A stretch of DNA of 64,000 bases from Candidatus Laterigemmans baculatus (lineage in GTDB: Bacteria > Planctomycetota > Planctomycetia > Pirellulales > Pirellulaceae), in assembly GCF_010367455.1 (NCBI RefSeq), contig NZ_WRPR01000063.1, forward strand, positions 1 to 64,000, read 5' to 3'. Positions 61,501 to 64,000 of this stretch are shown here, piece after piece. Numbering within the stretch: position 1 is the stretch's first letter; each line of letters starts with the position of its first letter. The translations under genes were made by a program, and so were the position numbers. The notes under the pieces were generated by a model. It ran no database searches. It was not told where the DNA came from and was given only the letters and a program-made list of their open reading frames with translations.

Positions 61501-64000
61501 GTGACCGCTTTTTCTTCGATTCGCAGTCGACCTTCAGTAGTAGCAATGCCAATTGGCGATTGGTTGATCCGTATGGCCAGACGGTCTTCACCCAGAGTCT
61601 TGCTTCGGATGTCGATGCGCTGACGCTTGCCGCTTCGGGGACCTATGCCCTGCTGATCGAAGGCGCACCATTCGACGTCGGTGCAGTTTCTTATGAAGTG
61701 AATGTTCAGCCGCTGGGTCACGTGCCGCCCGCTCCTCTCACCGGCGTGCTGCTGTCACTGGACCGTGATACGACCGCTTCGATCGCCGTGTCGGGTGAGC
61801 AAGATTCGTATCGGTTCACGCTCGCGGGCGACTCCCAGTTCTACTTTGATTCACTCACCGACCGTTCGGATCTGGTTTGGACGCTTCAGGGGCCCACGGG
61901 AACCGTTGTCGATCAGCGACCACTGAGTCAGTCGGACTCCTGGTGGGGGATTGCCGAGCCGGTGCTCGATCTTGTGGCCGGTGATTATTTGTTAAGAGTC
62001 GAGGGAGTGGGGGATGCGACAGGCGATTACCAATTTCGGCTGCGTGATTTGACGTCGGCCGTCGCGCTGGTGCCGGGCGTTTCGCGAAGTGGGGTGCTCG
62101 CGCCAGCGAACGAGACGCAGTTCTACCGCTTCACCGCGACGGCGGGCGACCGCTTCTTTTTTGATTCCCAGGCAGCCGGCAACGTTGGAAATAGCAATTG
62201 GCGGCTCGTGGATCCGTATGGGCAAGTGATCTTCACCCAAGGGCTCGCATCCGACGTCGATGTGCTGACGCTTTCCGCCGCTGGAACCTATACCCTCCTG
62301 GTCGAGGGGGTCCCCTTCGCCACCGAGAACGCGGACTTTACCCTCAACGTCCAGCCGGTTTCCGAGGCCGTTTCGTCTCCGCTCACTTTGGAAGCCTCCA
62401 CGAGCGGCTCTATCGCGAGCGCAGGAGAGGATGACTCCTACACTTTCGCGCTCTCCACGGCCTCCCAGCTGTATTTCGATTCGCTCACGGATCGGCAGGA
62501 CCTGACCTGGACTTTGCAAGGTCCTTCGGGAACAGTCGTCGACCAGCGACCACTGAATCAATCGGACTCCTGGTGGGGCAGCGCCGATCCGGTGATCAAT
62601 CTTGTGGCTGGAGAATATCGTCTGACCCTCAGCGGCAGCGGCGATGCGACTGGGGAATACGAGTTCCGGCTTCGTAATCTTGCGGCCGCACCGATGTTCG
62701 TTCCCGGGACACCCATCAGCGGCACGCTCACTCCAACTCACGAAACCGATCTATATCGTTTTACTGCGACGGCTGGAGAGCGATTCTTTTTCGATTCGCT
62801 CTCAACCAGCAATGGCGGCTATGCCAATTGGCGATTGATTGATCCGTACGGACGGCCCGTGTTTGCCGATGGTCTCGCTTCGGATGTCGAGCCGCTGACG
62901 GTGGAAGCCACAGGGAGCTACACCCTGCTGATCGAGGGATGGCCTTTTGATGCGGAAGACGTCGAGTACAGCGTTCTGGTGCAGCCGCTGCCTGATGTGC
63001 CGCTCCGTCCCCTGGAGGTGCCCCACAGTAGCGGTCGCCATCTCAGCTACGATCCCACGTTCAACCAGCTGACTCGCAAAGTCGACGAACTGGGGCGGCA
63101 GGTTCATTACGAGATCGATCCGTTGAATGGCAACGTGCGATCGATCCGACAAGTTGTCGGAGATCTGGACTCGAGTGAGAGTGGAGAGACGGACGACTTG
63201 GTGACGCAGTTGACCTATACGGCCAGCGGACTCGTCAAAACGGTTGTCGATCCGCTGGGACGAGTCACCGATTATGAACACGACTCCCTCGGCAGGACCG
63301 TGAGCACCACGTTGGCTAGCGGAACTCAGGACCAGGCGGTTCAGCGTTACGAATACGATGCCGCGGGAAACGTGACGGCCACGGTCGACGAGAACGGCCG
63401 CCGCACGGAATACGTCTACGACGCAAGGAACCGGCTGATACGGCTGACAGAGCCCGATCCCGACGGTGCTGGGCCTTTGCTGTCGCCAGTGACCGCGTTC
63501 AACTATGACGCCCGCGGGAACGTTCTGTCGGTCACGGATGCTCGGGGCAATGTGACGGAGAGTCGCTATGACGGTCTCGATCGTTTGGTGCGTTCGATTG
63601 CTCCCGATGGACAAGAGACGAAATTATCTTATGACGCCGCAGGAAACCTGATACGCGTCGTGGATCCGGCAGGCCACGTCACTCAGAATCGCTATGATGC
63701 TCGGAGCCGGCTAGTCGAAACGGTTGACTCCGCCGGGGGCAGCACCCGCTTCGCCTATGACGCGGATGACAATCTCACGCGGTTGACCGACCCGGTCGGG
63801 AATGTGACCAAGTTTGGCTACGATGCCCGAAATCGTCTCGTCGCGGAGATCGATCCACTGGGGAGCTCGATCCACTATGCCTATGACTACGTCGACAATC
63901 TGGTCGCCAAGGTCGACCGCAACGGCCGCCGTACCGAATTTGTGTATGACGATCTGGATCGCCTCGTGGCAGAGCGATGGATGACGGGCGGCGGAGCAAT
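55557..64000 (+). CDS. Giant secreted dockerin/RHS/PPC-repeat protein (partial, 3' end outside window)
   Basis: One uninterrupted frame of at least 2,814 codons runs off the window. The N-terminus is very basic and carries FETLEGRLLLAVDW, the planctomycete export motif, then two dockerin-like Ca loops (LDVNQDGSVTPLDALVVIND and LDSNGSGRSDPLDVLLIINA, residues 50-115). Then come a bacterial Ig-like domain (NRPPVWNPVSDLSV to TLHVQSDP, about 387-480), a carboxypeptidase-regulatory-like domain (ISGRVLDVDQTPLAGM), CDHCKGK near 739 where an RHS N-terminal region starts, and RHS YD repeats at about 1001-1115. Six PPC-like units follow at about 1215-2480, and YD repeats resume from 2489 (YEYDAAGNVTATVDENGRRT). 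Probably an RHS-type polymorphic surface protein; the C-terminal tip is unseen. Confidence 0.9.
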   Translation, partial: MAANKDSMRSTVRARLRSAKRRQRTRQSRFETLEGRLLLAVDWRNPVDSLDVNQDGSVTPLDALVVINDLNRHGSRDLSGPYVAPLPRLDSNGSGRSDPLDVLLIINALNRGRSNPLQLSEDDRFARESSVIITLGGDTGVRTYRFQLNVQLDASDTETALEDLFAVYLVDPHDRTQTLLDGGTPGTPLFSLRGEQAEFTPGRVRFDGSIVELDLSGVTQTDTGQLIFQSLSPDSDSGTRFTVRPLSNELDPAASPSPVLRRSAVALEAGGELSIAGLSVTEQVEVQLENVGYLPAEHVLRGELRLNNHGEPLGGAIAVAFPGLPAGVTLRNASGQTAAGAPYLNLAPALLGSGLGRGGWSAPVSFEFDNPDGLRFPLRPVVLSSGPNRPPVWNPVSDLSVVVGSPLTVPLQAIDPDGDRIHYSIRSATPLPGGLLDGTGQLRLDPAPSEVGTYVFEVVASDGLQQVAQAVTLHVQSDPLETTRISGRVLDVDQTPLAGMLVELGAVQGLTQSDGSFTLDLGTGGLVSETLKIRGDTYPGSAVYPFIAEKLPLMLNREVFRGANNVIDRPIYLPKLDIANGQPIDPLQDTIVTTPALPGVSVAVERGTLMNQQGTPFQGVLSITRVPANLTPAALPENLFSDLIVTIQPGEMVFTQPAPLTFPNTAGWAPGTPMDLWSINPVTGEFEKVGLMEVSADGTLIETISGGIRNSSWHFPAPPPPTPVLPDDNPRNEDERCDHCKGKSPSFASNVLSHSGALIETHDLVPYRSANTTRGFQLVYDSLRADPRPIVHLGYNDVVSDLDLRMFAKLRVERGEFSYQVPGYAHGTSRTIDAPRDAHYWRLSDGNIDAALQVDLRSQPTGRYEYTLDVGLGRLFEVPCPTSAGGAPAPCEVPRPLSFDGSSVPLAGKLVSVNSIAGPFGAGWGLAGWQELVENPDGSVLLVDGDGSQLLFETSSGISGVYQSPPADFSRLEKLPDGRFRRTMPDRTVHQFNSAHQLESMTDRNGNQTRYIYDGNGRLIRYVDPVGLETSFAYTGSRVTSITDPAGRTTALQYDSAGNLIRIADPDGSARHWQYDAGHHMIQEIDQLGRREETFYDFAGRATHAIRKDGSTVRIAPVQVQGLHRPDQTSDPLRAPTASSAGPPESVFVDARGEVTRSLLNQAGQTAESYDAIGPLPTVQYGHHHMATLLTNARGQSTAIVYDDRGNIASLYDEYSGGVVTTRGEISVAGEDDIYAFTLDSEAQLYLDSLTDRWDITWTLQGPAGTIVDQRPMDQSDSWWGAANSVLNLVAGDYRLILSGSGDATGEYEFRLQNLASARVLTPGSPVTAALEPANETDLYRFSAMAGDRFFFDAQSVSEAISATWQLIDPYGQSLFVSSLASDVEAMVLPAGGTYTLLVEGAAFETEPAEYTFNIQPLGNVPPIPFAGDPLQLDTSTANAIVNAGEQDRYTFTLASAAQLYFDTLTDRGDLTWTLQGPSGTIVDQRPLNQADSWWGLGDPMLKLVSGSYLLTVEGSGDATGDYEFRLRDLEEAPLLVPGTPIHGSLTPANESDLFQFAATSGDRFFFDSLSTSSPGSANWRLIDPFGAVVFAADLTTDIDPLALEVAGMYRLLVEGAPFDVGSAEYTLNVQPVLDSNPTPLSLETTIQGTLANTGQSQAHTFTLTSASQLYFDSLTDRYDLTWTLQGPTGVVVDQRPLNQSDSYWAAADPVLNLVPGDYTLTVSGRGDATGDYEFRLRDLMAAALIAPGVPFSGSLSPAQESDLYRFAAAAGDRFYFDSQSTVSSGNASWRLVDPYGQPVFTQNLASDVDTLTLSAAGIYTLIIEGAPFDNDSAEYSLNVQPVSEGSPTPISLDAAVSGAIGVTGQEQVYTFVIPSASQIYFDSLADRWDLSWTLQGPSGTVVAGRPLNQSDSWWSVADPVLNLVPGDYRLTLDGIGDATGGYQFRIHDLDSAPSFNPGTPLSGTLTPANATDLYRFAAVAGDRFFFDSQSTFSSSNANWRLVDPYGQTVFTQSLASDVDALTLAASGTYALLIEGAPFDVGAVSYEVNVQPLGHVPPAPLTGVLLSLDRDTTASIAVSGEQDSYRFTLAGDSQFYFDSLTDRSDLVWTLQGPTGTVVDQRPLSQSDSWWGIAEPVLDLVAGDYLLRVEGVGDATGDYQFRLRDLTSAVALVPGVSRSGVLAPANETQFYRFTATAGDRFFFDSQAAGNVGNSNWRLVDPYGQVIFTQGLASDVDVLTLSAAGTYTLLVEGVPFATENADFTLNVQPVSEAVSSPLTLEASTSGSIASAGEDDSYTFALSTASQLYFDSLTDRQDLTWTLQGPSGTVVDQRPLNQSDSWWGSADPVINLVAGEYRLTLSGSGDATGEYEFRLRNLAAAPMFVPGTPISGTLTPTHETDLYRFTATAGERFFFDSLSTSNGGYANWRLIDPYGRPVFADGLASDVEPLTVEATGSYTLLIEGWPFDAEDVEYSVLVQPLPDVPLRPLEVPHSSGRHLSYDPTFNQLTRKVDELGRQVHYEIDPLNGNVRSIRQVVGDLDSSESGETDDLVTQLTYTASGLVKTVVDPLGRVTDYEHDSLGRTVSTTLASGTQDQAVQRYEYDAAGNVTATVDENGRRTEYVYDARNRLIRLTEPDPDGAGPLLSPVTAFNYDARGNVLSVTDARGNVTESRYDGLDRLVRSIAPDGQETKLSYDAAGNLIRVVDPAGHVTQNRYDARSRLVETVDSAGGSTRFAYDADDNLTRLTDPVGNVTKFGYDARNRLVAEIDPLGSSIHYAYDYVDNLVAKVDRNGRRTEFVYDDLDRLVAERWMTGGGA
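59203..62998 (+). repeat. Six tandem ~630-bp units encoding paired PPC-like modules
   Basis: Each unit encodes about 210 residues in two halves. Half A: YxFTLxxxxQLYFDSLTDR, xDLTWTLQGPxGTVVDQ, SDSWWG, GDATGDYEFRL. Half B: GTLTPANETDLYRFxAxAG, DRFFFDSQS, NWRLIDPYGQ, YTLLVEGAPF and LNVQPV. Half-A WTLQGP occurs near 59335, 59976, 60604, 61233, 61875 and 62511, so the units are 625-650 bp apart. The pattern resembles PPC (bacterial pre-peptidase C-terminal) domains. Unit 4 (LSWTLQGP, VVAGRP) is the most divergent. No frameshift interrupts the array. Confidence 0.9.

Noticed and set aside
1-64000. tRNA, rRNA or riboswitch genes
   Set aside because: I saw no cloverleaf with a GTTCGA-type T loop, no rRNA stretch and no riboswitch core, but a covariance search could not be run.

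Overview
This window is high-GC bacterial chromosome and most likely comes from a planctomycete of the Pirellulales/Pirellulaceae type. The signs are a PSD1/DUF1549/DUF1553 cytochrome c-like protein, the small basic protein family shared by Planctomycetes, Verrucomicrobia and Chlamydiae, a giant secreted protein whose N-terminus carries an FETLEGRLLLA motif followed by dockerin-like repeats, an SUI1-type initiation factor, an FHA-GAF-sigma54 activator, and many small lineage-restricted proteins. No rRNA, tRNA, CRISPR array, integrase or transposase was seen. The content looks like ordinary chromosome with an accessory metal-resistance block and a heavy load of palindromic intergenic repeats.

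Layout. 0.2-5 kb: obgE, coaX, a membrane-anchored Pro/Ala-rich protein and an M20 peptidase, tightly packed. 5-14.6 kb: a metal-efflux block (His-rich secreted protein, CusB-like adaptor, CusA-like RND pump, His-rich lipoprotein, CsoR repressor with a recognisable operator, CopZ-like chaperone, CopA ATPase, 28-residue membrane peptide). 14.6-18.9 kb: S4 protein, endonuclease/exonuclease/phosphatase lipoprotein, purU, YkgJ-type Cys-cluster protein, HMCES/YedK. 18.9-31.6 kb: PSD1 cytochrome, DMT transporter, SUI1, DinB, YdeP-like molybdopterin oxidoreductase, EboB-like TatD hydrolase, HEAT-repeat protein, small basic protein. 32-41 kb: a secreted HExxH peptidase, GT1 glycosyltransferase, sigma54 regulator, rarA, DUF1499, glutamate dehydrogenase and two small unknowns. 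41-55 kb: cysC, histidine phosphatase, GntP permease, an orphan DotU/IcmF pair, fumC, thrS, amylosucrase and a repeat-rich secreted protein. 55.5-64 kb: the first 2,814 codons of a giant dockerin/Ig/RHS protein interrupted by a six-fold array of paired PPC-like modules; it runs off the window.

How genes work together. The copper block is the clearest system: cytosolic Cu(I) would be sensed by CsoR, chaperoned by the HMA protein and exported by CopA, while the RND pair and the two His-rich exported proteins would handle the periplasm. DotU and the shortened IcmF overlap by 4 bp and probably form a membrane subcomplex without the rest of a type VI secretion system here. Most other genes are single housekeeping units.

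A second layer is repetitive DNA: at least four families of inverted-repeat elements occupy most gaps larger than about 100 bp, and several genes carry in-frame duplications of 12-24 bp. All functional calls rest on reading the translated sequence and remembered family motifs; no database search was run.
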